Of a stretch of DNA of 46,330 nucleotides, positions 27,936 to 35,883 are shown piece by piece; positions within the stretch are counted from its first letter, which is position 1, and the number at the start of each line of letters is the position of its first letter. The translations under genes were made by a program, and so were the position numbers. Origin of the DNA: a virus; IMG/VR virus record IMGVR_UViG_3300006810_000082, positions 1 to 46,330 of that record, one strand, 5' to 3'. The notes beneath the pieces were generated by a model that made no database searches, was not told the origin of the DNA, and saw only the letters and a program-made list of their open reading frames with translations.

Positions 27936-28166
27936 TTAATCAAAGCAGGAAAGAAAAGTCTTTCCCATCTGTGGGTTTATTTTTTGGATTACTTTATAAA
28001 TCTTTTTAGATATTACTTTAACATCAGCAATCTCTTTCTTAGTTGAGTCCGAACCTAACTCTGTATACATCTTACAATCTATACGTAGAAGTTCATCTAA
28101 CTTTTTCTTATCATCCCAAGTTGTAAAACCTAAGATGTCTTCTATGTTATTATGAGTATACTCCAT
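27936..28166 (-). CDS. 76-residue hypothetical protein
   Basis: Starts MEYTHNNIEDILGFTTWDDK and is rich in Lys, Asp and Ile, with helices through KKLDELLRIDCKMYTELG and KVISKKIYKVIQKIN. It overlaps the upstream DnaA-like gene by 17 bases. It may be a small partner of that protein, based on coupling only. Confidence 0.55.
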   Translation of the reverse strand: MEYTHNNIEDILGFTTWDDKKKLDELLRIDCKMYTELGSDSTKKEIADVKVISKKIYKVIQKINPQMGKTFLSCFD

Positions 28167-28701
28167 TGAAAAATCTATTTAGTTTAGAATGAATTTTATT
28201 TTCTGTCCCCGGCTTAACTCTTGTGTTAATCATTTCGTGAAGAGACTTATTCTTTTCTGCTTGATTCTCAAGGCTTTGTACCTTCAATTTTAGTAGCTCG
28301 TTTTGCGAATGTAATTCTTTTATATTTAAGTTCAAAGATTTATTATCATTTTCTAACTCATCCACCTTATAATCAATCACAGTATCCTCGTCAACATAGA
28401 ACTTTTCTAGTATAATGTTGTGAAATTTCCTAAACCTTTTGTCAAACTTATAATACACATCAAACTTTTTATCATTGTGTATCACGCTTGAATGGTGTTT
28501 ATTTATTGACCGGCCAATATCTTGCACACCAAAACCTACGTCACGCATAATTCGTATGTAGGATATTCTTGCAGATACGTACTCTCTCTGTCTGTTATTC
28601 CTAGAAATATCTAGCCTATATACAGACTCAACAACAGCTTTTAGTCTTGCTTTAGTCTCTGACTTTGTCTCGTCCCTTACTATTAATTCCTCTATTTTCA
28701 T
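28150..28701 (-). CDS. DnaA domain-IV-like DNA-binding protein with coiled coil
   Basis: A 183-residue protein. Residues 41-80 (SARISYIRIMRDVGFGVQD, then IGRSINKHHSSVIHN) match the DnaA C-terminal DNA-binding signature, in which an IG-x-x motif is followed by (D)H-S/T-x-V-x-H. No AAA+ domain is present. Residues about 110-160 form a coiled coil, suggesting a dimer. It is probably a phage replication initiator-type or transcriptional DNA-binding protein. A second DnaA-C-like protein lies at 35575-35883. The start overlaps the previous gene by 50 bases. Confidence 0.7.
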   Translation of the reverse strand: MKIEELIVRDETKSETKARLKAVVESVYRLDISRNNRQREYVSARISYIRIMRDVGFGVQDIGRSINKHHSSVIHNDKKFDVYYKFDKRFRKFHNIILEKFYVDEDTVIDYKVDELENDNKSLNLNIKELHSQNELLKLKVQSLENQAEKNKSLHEMINTRVKPGTENKIHSKLNRFFNGVYS

Positions 28702-29014
28702 TTAATTCTAGTGTTTGATTGTTATTAATTGCGTCAAGAAACTCATCAACACCTACACCTTCTAGTGATAAGTATGTTGGTCTCTCATCTTCCTCGTTAA
28801 TGAACTCAACCTTAAAGTATACAGGGTCTTCAATCTGAATAACACCATACACATACTGTGCTAAGTCATTAAGAACCTTAAACTTGCTTTGCTCTCTACT
28901 TAAAGTCTTGATTATAAACTCTATCTCATCGTCCTGATAAAAATCTAAATCATCAACAAACTCTTCTGTTAAGAGTAATCTAATCGCCTCTGTAGACTTC
29001 TGTTCTGAATCCAT
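28652..29014 (-). CDS. 120-residue acidic hypothetical protein
   Basis: MDSEQKSTEAIRLLLTEEF opens a protein dominated by Asp and Glu, with a mixed helix/strand region (VLNDLAQYVYGVIQIEDPVY, FKVEFINEEDERPTYLSLEG). Acidic small proteins of this sort in phage replication operons may act as DNA mimics or regulators, but there is no specific evidence here. It overlaps the neighbours on both sides (35 and 50 bases). Confidence 0.6.
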   Translation of the reverse strand: MDSEQKSTEAIRLLLTEEFVDDLDFYQDDEIEFIIKTLSREQSKFKVLNDLAQYVYGVIQIEDPVYFKVEFINEEDERPTYLSLEGVGVDEFLDAINNNQTLELNENRGINSKGRDKVRD

Positions 29015-29222
29015 AACTGTCTAGTTCTTTAAGTCTATACTCCTGTAGTTTAGATACCTTTCCTGTAGGTTTCTTGACCTCACTGAATAACACATCAGCG
29101 TTAGGTTTGAATGCAACCAAGTCGGGAATCCCGTTCTTATTAGTCTTGATTAACTTCAAAACATAATAACCTTGAGACTCCAACTCCTTGATTCTTTTAG
29201 ATTGTATCTGTTGCTCTGTCAT
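28980..29222 (-). CDS. VRR-NUC domain nuclease
   Basis: An 80-residue protein that is essentially one VRR-NUC domain, a PD-(D/E)XK family: GIPD at 31-34 (D34), SEVK at 47-50 (E48, K50), then Q60 in KVSKLQEYRL, ending with GFRTEVYRGD. The catalytic set D, ExK and Q is complete. Stand-alone VRR-NUC proteins in phages are structure-specific DNA nucleases, often next to SNF2-type helicases, and the helicase gene is close by here. It overlaps the 66-residue gene by 26 bases. Confidence 0.85.
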   Translation of the reverse strand: MTEQQIQSKRIKELESQGYYVLKLIKTNKNGIPDLVAFKPNADVLFSEVKKPTGKVSKLQEYRLKELDSYGFRTEVYRGD

Positions 29223-29397
29223 TTAATTGTTTAAATGTTACAGGGTGTTTTGATAAGAATGGTTCAACCTCTTTTAGTTTAGCAAACTTTATATACTTCC
29301 CTTCTGTGTCTAATACTTTAACCATTGATATAACAATCTTCGGCTCTTCATCTACGATTTCGTAGTGGTATCTTGTAATCTCAAAACTTCCTATCAT
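29197..29397 (-). CDS. 66-residue hypothetical protein
   Basis: MIGSFEITRYHYEIVDEEP opens a small, mostly strand-rich protein with a C-terminal helix (HPVTFKQLNDRATDTI). It lies between the helicase and the VRR-NUC nuclease and overlaps the latter, so it is part of that unit. The leader is AAATAAACACAATG, the recurring A/C-rich type of this phage. Function unknown. Confidence 0.55.
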   Translation of the reverse strand: MIGSFEITRYHYEIVDEEPKIVISMVKVLDTEGKYIKFAKLKEVEPFLSKHPVTFKQLNDRATDTI

Positions 29398-29408
29398 TGT
29401 GTTTATTT

Positions 29409-30653
29409 TTATAAAGATAATAAATCTCTTTTAAAGTGGCGTAAGGTATAGTCCTTCTTCTTTGTAACTGCCTTATAGATTTTAGACTCGATACCTCCCT
29501 TGGAGAATATCCAATAAACCTTATTCTTAAGACGTTCTTTAGTTGTCATCCTATCCTTAGACTGCCAATAGCTTGTGGCACTGAAGTCAATGTTATAGTA
29601 GACTAAGCAGTCAGCATCCTTGAGCGATATACCTTCACGTCCTGAAACAATCTGTAAAGCTATATGCTTATTAGTCTGTTGGAACAGACCAAGTTCAGTC
29701 ACTAAGTCATCACCGAACACCTTCTTCAAAGCATTCAACTCCTCTTTAAACTTGTAGAATATTCCAATCTTCTTACCCTTGAAATGCTCTTTAATAAACT
29801 CAGCTTTTGAGTAGTCTACTATCATTGAATTACCACCCTCAAACTTTACTGTGCCTGAGTATATCTGATGTAGCTTCATCATTAACTTCACAGGAGTATC
29901 TGCTAAGACAACCTCATCATTACCCTCAACAACCAAATCTTTCTTTAGCTTATTAGCTAAGTTGTACGTGGTATCTAACATCTTAACCTCAAGAACATCC
30001 TCTGTGGTCTCAGTAACAAACCCTGCTTCCTTCTGCGTAAGGCTTATAGTAAATGGCTTGACTGCATCTAGTATTGATTGCATACCATTTGAATAGTCTC
30101 GAATCATTAAGCCGTTTATCTTTCGCTCCGTTACGTTTACGAATCTATCACAGAATCTGTAGAAGTTTTTAAACATAGCAAATGGATTACCTTTTATTCC
30201 ATACACTTGATGGTACATCTGACTATACGATTCAGGTGTTGGTGTACCTGAAAGAAGTACAACCTTGGCTCCTGTCTTTACAATCAAATCTCGCACACCC
30301 TTAGCCCTCTTATTTGGTTTAGGGAATGCGCCAAGACTATGAGACTCATCACATATAATCACATCCCACTTTATGTTGGGAGCCTTGTGCATTGACTCGT
30401 AGTTGATTGTAAACAAGCTAAACCCTACAGGGCATAGCAAGTCGTAGTCATCACTTATTGATTGTATCGCTTTCTTTTTTGTAAGGAACAATACATTCTC
30501 AGCATTAACCTTCTCACATATTCCAAGGCTAGTAAGAGTCTTCCCCGTCCTAACTTCCATAGCTAGGTACACGAAGTTCTTAGCCTTGAGTATGTTTGTG
30601 GCTCTACCAATTATATCCGATTGGTATTCTCTCCACTTCACAGTTTCTACCAT
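29409..30653 (-). CDS. SNF2/SF2-type helicase
   Basis: A 414-residue protein with a full set of SF2 motifs: a Q-region YQ at 10-11, Walker A EVRTGKT at 33-39, Walker B CDESH at 101-105, motif III SGTP at 135-138, and motif VI region YWQSKDRMTT near residue 365. The order and the short length match phage SNF2-like helicases, which are also found in crAss-like genomes. They remodel or unwind DNA in replication or recombination. The VRR-NUC gene two positions downstream is a common partner. A palindrome copy lies inside the gene at 29673-29690, coding LGLFQQT. Confidence 0.85.
   Translation of the reverse strand: MVETVKWREYQSDIIGRATNILKAKNFVYLAMEVRTGKTLTSLGICEKVNAENVLFLTKKKAIQSISDDYDLLCPVGFSLFTINYESMHKAPNIKWDVIICDESHSLGAFPKPNKRAKGVRDLIVKTGAKVVLLSGTPTPESYSQMYHQVYGIKGNPFAMFKNFYRFCDRFVNVTERKINGLMIRDYSNGMQSILDAVKPFTISLTQKEAGFVTETTEDVLEVKMLDTTYNLANKLKKDLVVEGNDEVVLADTPVKLMMKLHQIYSGTVKFEGGNSMIVDYSKAEFIKEHFKGKKIGIFYKFKEELNALKKVFGDDLVTELGLFQQTNKHIALQIVSGREGISLKDADCLVYYNIDFSATSYWQSKDRMTTKERLKNKVYWIFSKGGIESKIYKAVTKKKDYTLRHFKRDLLSL
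29673..29690 (-). repeat. Palindrome copy inside the helicase gene
   Basis: AGTCTGTTGGAACAGACC on the plus strand, one base off the perfect family palindrome. The gene reads it in a different frame from the copies in the giant and annealing-protein genes, so protein constraint alone does not explain the sequence. Confidence 0.8.
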
Positions 30654-30907
30654 TCGTCTATTGCAAATATTGGAGTCTTCTCTCCAACGTAAGCATCTAA
30701 TGTGTTGAACTGAAAGTATTCGCAGGCTTCATCGTATGTCATACCACCTTTCACAAGTATATTTACGCACTTGCTTGTTGAGTATATCAATCGCCTTGTC
30801 TTGTAATCAAATCCTATGCAGGCAGAATCAAATCCATCTGCCTTTAGGAATGTTTCATCCTCGTAGTGTTCAACGAGAAAGTCTAGTAGTGTATCGTATC
30901 CTTTCAT
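30647..30907 (-). CDS. 86-residue conserved phage protein
   Basis: Has the pattern FDSACIGFDYKTRRLIYSTS, then CVNILVKGGMTYDEACEYF and YVGEKTPIFAIDEW. I recognise it as a small conserved protein found beside replication genes in many unrelated phages, without a known function. It shares one base with the end of the primase-helicase gene and overlaps the helicase start by 7 bases. Confidence 0.7.
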   Translation of the reverse strand: MKGYDTLLDFLVEHYEDETFLKADGFDSACIGFDYKTRRLIYSTSKCVNILVKGGMTYDEACEYFQFNTLDAYVGEKTPIFAIDEW

Positions 30908-33297
30908 TATTGTGTTTTTATGATTATAAATTTACCGTGTACGTCTCTTCCAACCTCAGGTTGAACTCCTTCTTTAAATAGTGCGTATGAAACTAACCAT
31001 TTATAGAACTTGTTTCGTGATAATGAAGAGCGTCCACCTCTTGGTTGATAGTCCGGATACTCTTCAATGAAGTCAAAGAATAATTGATTAGTTGTTAGCC
31101 TTGTATTTGAAGGTAGGTTAGCTGAGCCTTCGCTTCCTTCAACCAATCCACACCATTCAATAAACTCGTGACTTGTATCTGAGGATAGTTGTCGCACGTT
31201 TAGATTAACGAAAGCACTCTTCTTAAGGCCTCCACTTAGGTATCTCTGTAGGCATCCAATCATATAGTTATCAAAACCACACCACTCGTCATCACCCCAA
31301 TCACCAAACATTAACTTACCGAAGTCATCCAACGGAGTAAAGTTCTTGTTGTAATGCTGATGCAATTCAAGTTCCCATTTACGTCTAGCAAATGAATTAC
31401 CTGAACCTTTAATTGCGTAGTTAGTTGTGATTGCAATCTTAGGAGATTTTGAGAATGGTATCTTGATAGCATCCTTGTTCTTCTTCTCTAGCGTAAGACC
31501 TTCAGTAACCACACTGAATAATCTCTCGAAGTCAAAGTGCTTCTTAACGTCATCGAATACAAGTATCTGCGTATCTGCTGATACAAGTTGGTATGCAAAC
31601 GAACGCTCAAACGTAAATGATTTACCATCAATCGTTACAACCTTCTTCATTTTAGATAGAGCATTCATAAATAAACCCTTACCTGTACCACCCTCAGGAT
31701 TATCAGAGATAACCTCATCGTTTAGTATCACTGCCGGACAGTAGGATAGATTCTTGTGTGCGTGAAGCATAAAGCCAATAGTACTCTCCATTGATTTGAT
31801 TCGCTCCGAGTCGCTACCACATACATTGTTTATGAATTTCTTGTAGTCGCAGTCGCCAACCTCACATAGATTAAAGTTCCTATCAATCACGTGGTCACTC
31901 CAAACGTAACCACCTAAGTCTAGGTAGTCTATTGGTTTGATAGCATCCTTGGTAATCTGTACTGCACAATTTCTGTAGTACAAGTACGCTGAGTCTTTGG
32001 TGTCTGATATAAAGTATATATCAATCGTTGATAGCAGAGTAAGAAATTCCTCTCTAAAGAATCGTGTGCTATCTGCAAAGTAGTTGTAGATACTTAAGTC
32101 CTCTAGAGAAATAAGATGACCTAGAATAAAGTCCTTAATCTCCTTCTCTGATGTGTGGTCTATAAGGTTGTTTGTAACCCTTACAAAGACGTAGTTCTTA
32201 CTTCCCTCCGGACAATACTTATAGAATCCGTTGTCCTCTAAGAACGCTTTAAATAGGATGTGAACAATCTTTATAGTTCCCTTGTCATTCTTAGTCCAAA
32301 ACTGTTTTAGGGAATCCTCGTCTAGCACTCGAGATAACACTGACTCTATCACTGCTCCGTCTAGACTCGAGTCTTCTAGTTCTTGACGGATTTCCTTTTT
32401 TGATGCACCACGTCTGAACTGAGACTTGATATTGTTTACCCTCTCTTCGTCTTCGTAGTATTTAGTTCCAAAGTTTTGAGAGTTAGAGTAAGCTGAGTCA
32501 ATCGTTCGGGCTATCTCATTCAAGGTAAAGCCTTCTGTTGAGTAGCTATTAAGAACGTAGGATGCTAAACTTTTATTGATACCGTAGTCGTTAAAGGCCA
32601 TCGCTAAAACAAATGCGTTCTGATTTCTTTGACCTTCAGCCATTGGGTACTTCTTAGTCCACCACTTAACAAGTATCTCTACAATCTTATTCTCATCTGT
32701 GATTGGAATCGTAGGGGCATCTCTTATAACAGACACCTCTTTGTACTCAACGTCTTGAATCACATCCCACACTGAGGATGTATCGTTGACATAGATTAAC
32801 GGGTCATATGACTCGTAACATACCCTTGATATGTTCTTGCAAGTCTTATCAAAATACTCTGAGTTGAAATGATTCTCAAGGGAGTTGAAATAGTTTACGT
32901 GATTGTCAATATCCTGTGGCACCTTTACCAATACCTTGAGGCCATTACCTGATGGAGATATAAATACAGAGTAAACAAATCTATCCTTGCTTAGCTTCTC
33001 CTTCTCGGATAGCATAATTTTTTTCTTTGGATAGCCATCAAAGTCTAAACACATTAGACCACTATGAACGCTAATCGAATCGTCTCTACGTTTTGTGAAT
33101 GTTCCCGAGAAGCATACTGCCGGAAGCAATTTCTTTATCTCGTTTCGTTGTGCTTTGTCGCTCTCTAGTCTGATGCTCTTGACTAGTTCTTTGGATGCAC
33201 CTTCTCTTATTCTTTCTAATACCACTCCTACTTCTCTATAGAATGGAGTCGCAGTTTCCTTGATATTTTTAAATATCGTTACTTGTAATGCTGACAT
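30907..33297 (-). CDS. Primase-helicase (VirE/BT4734-like primase domain plus SF3 D5-like helicase)
   Basis: A 796-residue replication protein. The N-terminal part carries a prim-pol-like fold pattern of the VirE-N/BT4734 type: LDFD at 84-87, ISPSGNGLKVLVKV at 113-126, then ISRVCYESYDP. A helical primase C-terminal-like region follows at about 200-300. The SF3/D5-type helicase domain has Walker A GGTGKG near 534, Walker B LVFDD near 577, and motif C ITTNYAIKGSGNSF near 622. It would prime and unwind phage DNA. The leader contains a 46-base element (33327-33372) shared with the region upstream of groEL. The start has the ACACAATG leader. Confidence 0.85.
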   Translation of the reverse strand: MSALQVTIFKNIKETATPFYREVGVVLERIREGASKELVKSIRLESDKAQRNEIKKLLPAVCFSGTFTKRRDDSISVHSGLMCLDFDGYPKKKIMLSEKEKLSKDRFVYSVFISPSGNGLKVLVKVPQDIDNHVNYFNSLENHFNSEYFDKTCKNISRVCYESYDPLIYVNDTSSVWDVIQDVEYKEVSVIRDAPTIPITDENKIVEILVKWWTKKYPMAEGQRNQNAFVLAMAFNDYGINKSLASYVLNSYSTEGFTLNEIARTIDSAYSNSQNFGTKYYEDEERVNNIKSQFRRGASKKEIRQELEDSSLDGAVIESVLSRVLDEDSLKQFWTKNDKGTIKIVHILFKAFLEDNGFYKYCPEGSKNYVFVRVTNNLIDHTSEKEIKDFILGHLISLEDLSIYNYFADSTRFFREEFLTLLSTIDIYFISDTKDSAYLYYRNCAVQITKDAIKPIDYLDLGGYVWSDHVIDRNFNLCEVGDCDYKKFINNVCGSDSERIKSMESTIGFMLHAHKNLSYCPAVILNDEVISDNPEGGTGKGLFMNALSKMKKVVTIDGKSFTFERSFAYQLVSADTQILVFDDVKKHFDFERLFSVVTEGLTLEKKNKDAIKIPFSKSPKIAITTNYAIKGSGNSFARRKWELELHQHYNKNFTPLDDFGKLMFGDWGDDEWCGFDNYMIGCLQRYLSGGLKKSAFVNLNVRQLSSDTSHEFIEWCGLVEGSEGSANLPSNTRLTTNQLFFDFIEEYPDYQPRGGRSSLSRNKFYKWLVSYALFKEGVQPEVGRDVHGKFIIIKTQ

Positions 33298-33326
33298 TGT
33301 GTTGATTTTGTGTTAAAGATTAGTAC

Positions 33327-33372
33327 CTAACTAACTGATTATCAATAGTAGTGTTAATAATGTTAATTTTAA
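33327..33372. repeat. 46-base repeat shared with the groEL upstream region
   Basis: 41 of 46 bases match 44152-44197. The core GTTAATAATGTTAATTTTAA is identical and contains GTTAAT twice. Relative to the following genes the two copies point in opposite directions, so a protein-binding site or origin element fits better than a promoter. Confidence 0.7.
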
Positions 33373-33404
33373 AGTATAAATATATAAATAAAAAAAATAA
33401 TATA

Positions 33405-33433
33405 AAAGAAAAACCCTAATAGAATATATAGGG
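33405..33433 (-). terminator. Possible second leftward terminator
   Basis: On the minus strand CCCTA and TAGGG can pair around a 10-base AT-rich loop, followed by TTTTTCTTTT. The stem is only 5 pairs, so it is weaker than the hairpin at 33460-33488 just upstream. Confidence 0.45.
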
Positions 33434-33459
33434 ATGTCGAATTAACATTTAACATAGCT

Positions 33460-33488
33460 AAAAAAAAGGGTAGACATATAGCCTACCC
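33460..33488 (-). terminator. Leftward intrinsic terminator after the SSB-like gene
   Basis: On the minus strand GGGTAG pairs with CTACCC across a short loop and is followed by eight U. It separates the recombination genes from the primase-helicase gene, which must then have its own promoter in the 33300-33420 gap. Confidence 0.8.
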
Positions 33489-33511
33489 TCTTCACTCTAA
33501 CTAGGGGGAAT

Positions 33512-33778
33512 TTAGAATGGTAAATCTTCCTCTACCACAGTAGTGGTTTTAGCGTTAGTCGTGTTTGATTTTGGTTCAAACGTATCAAGCTCGATGTATG
33601 GCTTACCACTTCTACCCTTAAGTATATTAAGGTTTACCCATCCACGCTTTGAGCCATGCTCTTTCAAGAATGGTATAGCATCCTCTAACTTGATTGATAC
33701 TCTCCCAACAACGAAGTCAGGTTGGTTGTCTCTCGTGTTGAACGAGAATCCGTCTGCAAAGATTTTCTCTTTTGCCAT
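33512..33778 (-). CDS. Single-stranded-DNA-binding-like protein
   Basis: An 88-residue protein with strand-rich segments (FVVGRVSIKLEDAIPFLKE, GWVNLNILKGRSGKPYIELD), a disordered Thr-rich stretch, and the C-terminal end EEDLPF. An acidic tail ending in Pro-Phe after a flexible linker is the hallmark of SSB proteins, whose tip binds replication partners. The body is shorter than a canonical OB fold, so this is a minimal or divergent SSB. It stands next to the exonuclease and annealing protein genes, which fits a recombination role. Confidence 0.6.
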   Translation of the reverse strand: MAKEKIFADGFSFNTRDNQPDFVVGRVSIKLEDAIPFLKEHGSKRGWVNLNILKGRSGKPYIELDTFEPKSNTTNAKTTTVVEEDLPF

Positions 33779-33813
33779 AGTGTAAATATTTATCCTCCGT
33801 TATAAAGGCTAGA

Positions 33814-33834
33814 CTCGATTGGAGGCACATCGAG
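33814..33834 (-). other. Hairpin with CCTCC loop ahead of the SSB-like gene
   Basis: On the minus strand CTCGAT pairs with ATCGAG, with CCTCC in the 9-base loop. A complementary GGAGG lies about 14 bases further, upstream of the SSB-like start. Loop and GGAGG could pair, giving a small switchable structure in the leader. Nothing beyond complementarity supports it. Confidence 0.4.
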
Positions 33835-33850
33835 TTTCGCCATCTGTGTG

Positions 33851-33868
33851 AGTCTGTTCGAACAGACT
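33851..33868 (-). repeat. Palindrome copy at the 3' end of the exonuclease gene
   Basis: Perfect AGTCTGTTCGAACAGACT whose first bases on the minus strand belong to the TAG stop codon of the exonuclease. The mRNA would carry a 7-pair hairpin straight after the stop. There is no U tract, so it is not a classic terminator. Confidence 0.85.
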
Positions 33869-34601
33869 AATCAATGTACTCTTCAATAAAGTAGTCTTCA
33901 ATAGTGTGCTGAGCGTCCTCTGAAAAGAACTTATTGTACACCTCTATTGCTCGCTCTACCTTTAATTCTCCTCGTCTAATGAAGTCTTCAGATGGTCTAA
34001 AGATTCCTAGAGCGTGAGTTGTCTTATCAATAACTAAGAAGATAAGTGGCTTACCAAATAATTCTTGGTATATGTATGCTTGACTATCGTAGTTATATAG
34101 ATTCGCTGACCTCTTAAACTTCTTAATGTCTCCGGTGGTCTTTAAATCTATCAAGCAGTCTGATGCTACAATATCAGCCTTGCCTTTCCACATCATTCCT
34201 TTAATCTCTTTCACGTTAGGCACCTCAAACTGATTGCCTTCCTCGTAAATCATATCAAAGAAATCCATATTAGCAAGCATTGTATCCACCCAAGACTTGA
34301 TGTCATCAACCTCTTTGTTTAGCAGACAGAAATCTAATTCATTATCTAATACAAAGTCCTTGTACTTCTTAGTATTTCTTGAACCAATATCTAAAGACAC
34401 AACATCTCTAGCTTTCTCCGGCTCAAGTATTAGCTGATGGAATAACCTTCCTTTAGCGAACACGGGATTGTCTGCTCTAGCTACACCAAATTCCTTTGGA
34501 TTGTTTAGTAGCGAGCTGATGTCTGAGTTAGAGAGGTAGTTCTTACCTACCCCTCCATAGTACTCAGCATCGTCACGGAGTTTCTCTATAATATCTGACA
34601 T
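33867..34601 (-). CDS. RecE/RecB-like PD-(D/E)XK exonuclease
   Basis: A 244-residue protein with the motif set of phage-type exonucleases related to RecE and Cas4. It has YLSNSDISSLLNNP at 22-35, a conserved His in GRLFHQLILE (H55), KADIV with D143, IDLKTT with D152 and K154, and the helix motif QAYIY at 174-178. It would resect double-stranded ends to make single strands for the annealing protein encoded just upstream. It begins one base after that gene's stop, so the pair works as a two-gene recombination unit with the SSB-like protein. Confidence 0.85.
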   Translation of the reverse strand: MSDIIEKLRDDAEYYGGVGKNYLSNSDISSLLNNPKEFGVARADNPVFAKGRLFHQLILEPEKARDVVSLDIGSRNTKKYKDFVLDNELDFCLLNKEVDDIKSWVDTMLANMDFFDMIYEEGNQFEVPNVKEIKGMMWKGKADIVASDCLIDLKTTGDIKKFKRSANLYNYDSQAYIYQELFGKPLIFLVIDKTTHALGIFRPSEDFIRRGELKVERAIEVYNKFFSEDAQHTIEDYFIEEYID

Positions 34602-34602
34602 A

Positions 34603-35187
34603 TTACATAGCCTTCTCTAGTTCCTTCTTAACCTTAGCATTCATCTTGTACTTGGTCTCCAAGTTCTTAACAATCTGAGCAAGACCTAAGTTTTTGTTCG
34701 CTGACATATACTTCATAACCTTAACCCAATTGTCGTCTGCAATCTCAAGAGTTATCTTAGACGCTTTAGTCTTAGGCTGTGACTTAACTGTAGTCATCTG
34801 TGGCACATCCTCTCCTGTCCATAGAGACAAGCCTAGCCCGTGCATTGCGATTGCTTTAGCAGTTGAACGCTGAATAGATTTGTTCACATCCATTGACGTA
34901 ACTTTCTCTAATGGTATTGAGTTGTTTCTGTAGTCCATTACCGGAAGGTAATCGATATGCTCTAAGCCACCCACAACAATCCCAACCTTAACGTATGCAG
35001 TTGTTCCATCTGTGAAGTAGTTTAAGTCTGTTTGAACAGACTCATATACAATCCTCTGTGCATCGGGATGTATTGTCTTTAGCATATGCCAAGCATTTGC
35101 CCAAGATAGGTAGTCTAAGTTTCCTTTGCGCTCAACCTTTTCTCTGATAGGGAGCGTAGCTAGTGTAGTGTAATTGTTCTTACTCAT
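34603..35187 (-). CDS. DUF1071-type single-strand annealing protein
   Basis: A 194-residue protein matching the DUF1071 pattern: YLSWANAWHMLKTIHPDA at 26-43, KVGIVVGG at 67-74, LPVMDYRNNSIP at 81-92, and VNKSIQRSTAKAIAMHGLGL at 101-120 followed by WTGEDVP. This family is one of the phage single-strand annealing protein groups and pairs with exonucleases, as here. A palindrome copy at 35025-35042 lies inside the gene and is read as ESVQTD. It overlaps the upstream gene by 8 bases. Confidence 0.85.
   Translation of the reverse strand: MSKNNYTTLATLPIREKVERKGNLDYLSWANAWHMLKTIHPDAQRIVYESVQTDLNYFTDGTTAYVKVGIVVGGLEHIDYLPVMDYRNNSIPLEKVTSMDVNKSIQRSTAKAIAMHGLGLSLWTGEDVPQMTTVKSQPKTKASKITLEIADDNWVKVMKYMSANKNLGLAQIVKNLETKYKMNAKVKKELEKAM
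35025..35042 (-). repeat. Palindrome copy inside the annealing-protein gene
   Basis: AGTCTGTTTGAACAGACT, with only the centre changed. It is read as ESVQTD, the same phase as in the giant gene (ESVPTD). It interrupts a family pattern in the variable segment before YFTDGTTAYVKV, as expected for an insertion into a tolerant loop. Confidence 0.8.
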
Positions 35188-35587
35188 TGCTTAATAGATT
35201 TAATTTATTAGAAATTTTTGCGTAGCGATTCATTATATTCTTTCTACGTGTATGATAGCCTTCTATCTCTTTTTTACTAGCAAGATTAAGAATCGCTTCA
35301 TTAACATTGTAGTCAATCATATCTAACTTCCTTCGATAGTTAGACAAAGATACGTCATAAACACCATATCTCCAACCGTTTACGTGAAATTCTTGGTATT
35401 CTTTTTGGGTAATCTCCTTGTAGTAATCTCCACCTCTTGTGGTATTAAGAATCTCTATAAAGCCACTCTCTCTGTCCCTTACTATCTTAACCCCAAAGAC
35501 TAACCTAGCCTCTACATATGGAGTATCTAGGATAGCTGAGTAGCTATCATTAAGTGCTTCCTTGAATACATCCTCTAAGCTACGCAT
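35180..35587 (-). CDS. 135-residue hypothetical protein
   Basis: Starts MRSLEDVFKEALNDSYS. It has a compact strand/helix region with the phrase FIEILNTTRGGDYYKEIT and FHVNGWRYGVYDVSLSNY, then two basic helices to the C-terminus (IEGYHTRRKNIMNRYAKISN). Similar small proteins occur near replication genes of Bacteroidota phages. No function known. It overlaps both neighbours by 8-13 bases. Confidence 0.6.
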   Translation of the reverse strand: MRSLEDVFKEALNDSYSAILDTPYVEARLVFGVKIVRDRESGFIEILNTTRGGDYYKEITQKEYQEFHVNGWRYGVYDVSLSNYRRKLDMIDYNVNEAILNLASKKEIEGYHTRRKNIMNRYAKISNKLNLLSNE

Positions 35588-35883
35588 AACTCTAGTCTTT
35601 TAATTATTAGCTTATAATCGTTATCCTCGTTAACTTTCTCTTGCATACATTTAATGCCGTGCATTATATTGTTGTGTGCAATATCGTATCCATTGTCTAA
35701 CATAAACTGAGTGATGTACTTAAGTCTCATTGGTCTTGTTGAGCATAAGTAATACAAGGTGTACCTTGCATCCACTAAGTTTCGTCTCTTAGATTTAACG
35801 AATAAGTCATCTTTGCTTATACAAAATAGCTTAACTACTTCGTCTACATACTGATTAAATATCTTTCTTTTCATTGTCATCAA
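35575..35883 (-). CDS. Small DnaA domain-IV-like protein
   Basis: A 102-residue protein. The pattern KLFCISKDDLFVKSKRRNLV, DARYTLYYLCS, then a helix-turn-helix ending NGYDIAHNNIMHGI strongly resembles the C-terminal DNA-binding domain of DnaA, where DAR opens the first helix and the recognition helix carries H-x-x-I/V-x-H. It contains only that domain. Probably an origin-binding or regulatory DNA-binding protein. The paralogous domain at 28150-28701 carries a coiled coil instead. Confidence 0.75.
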   Translation of the reverse strand: MMTMKRKIFNQYVDEVVKLFCISKDDLFVKSKRRNLVDARYTLYYLCSTRPMRLKYITQFMLDNGYDIAHNNIMHGIKCMQEKVNEDNDYKLIIKRLELCVA

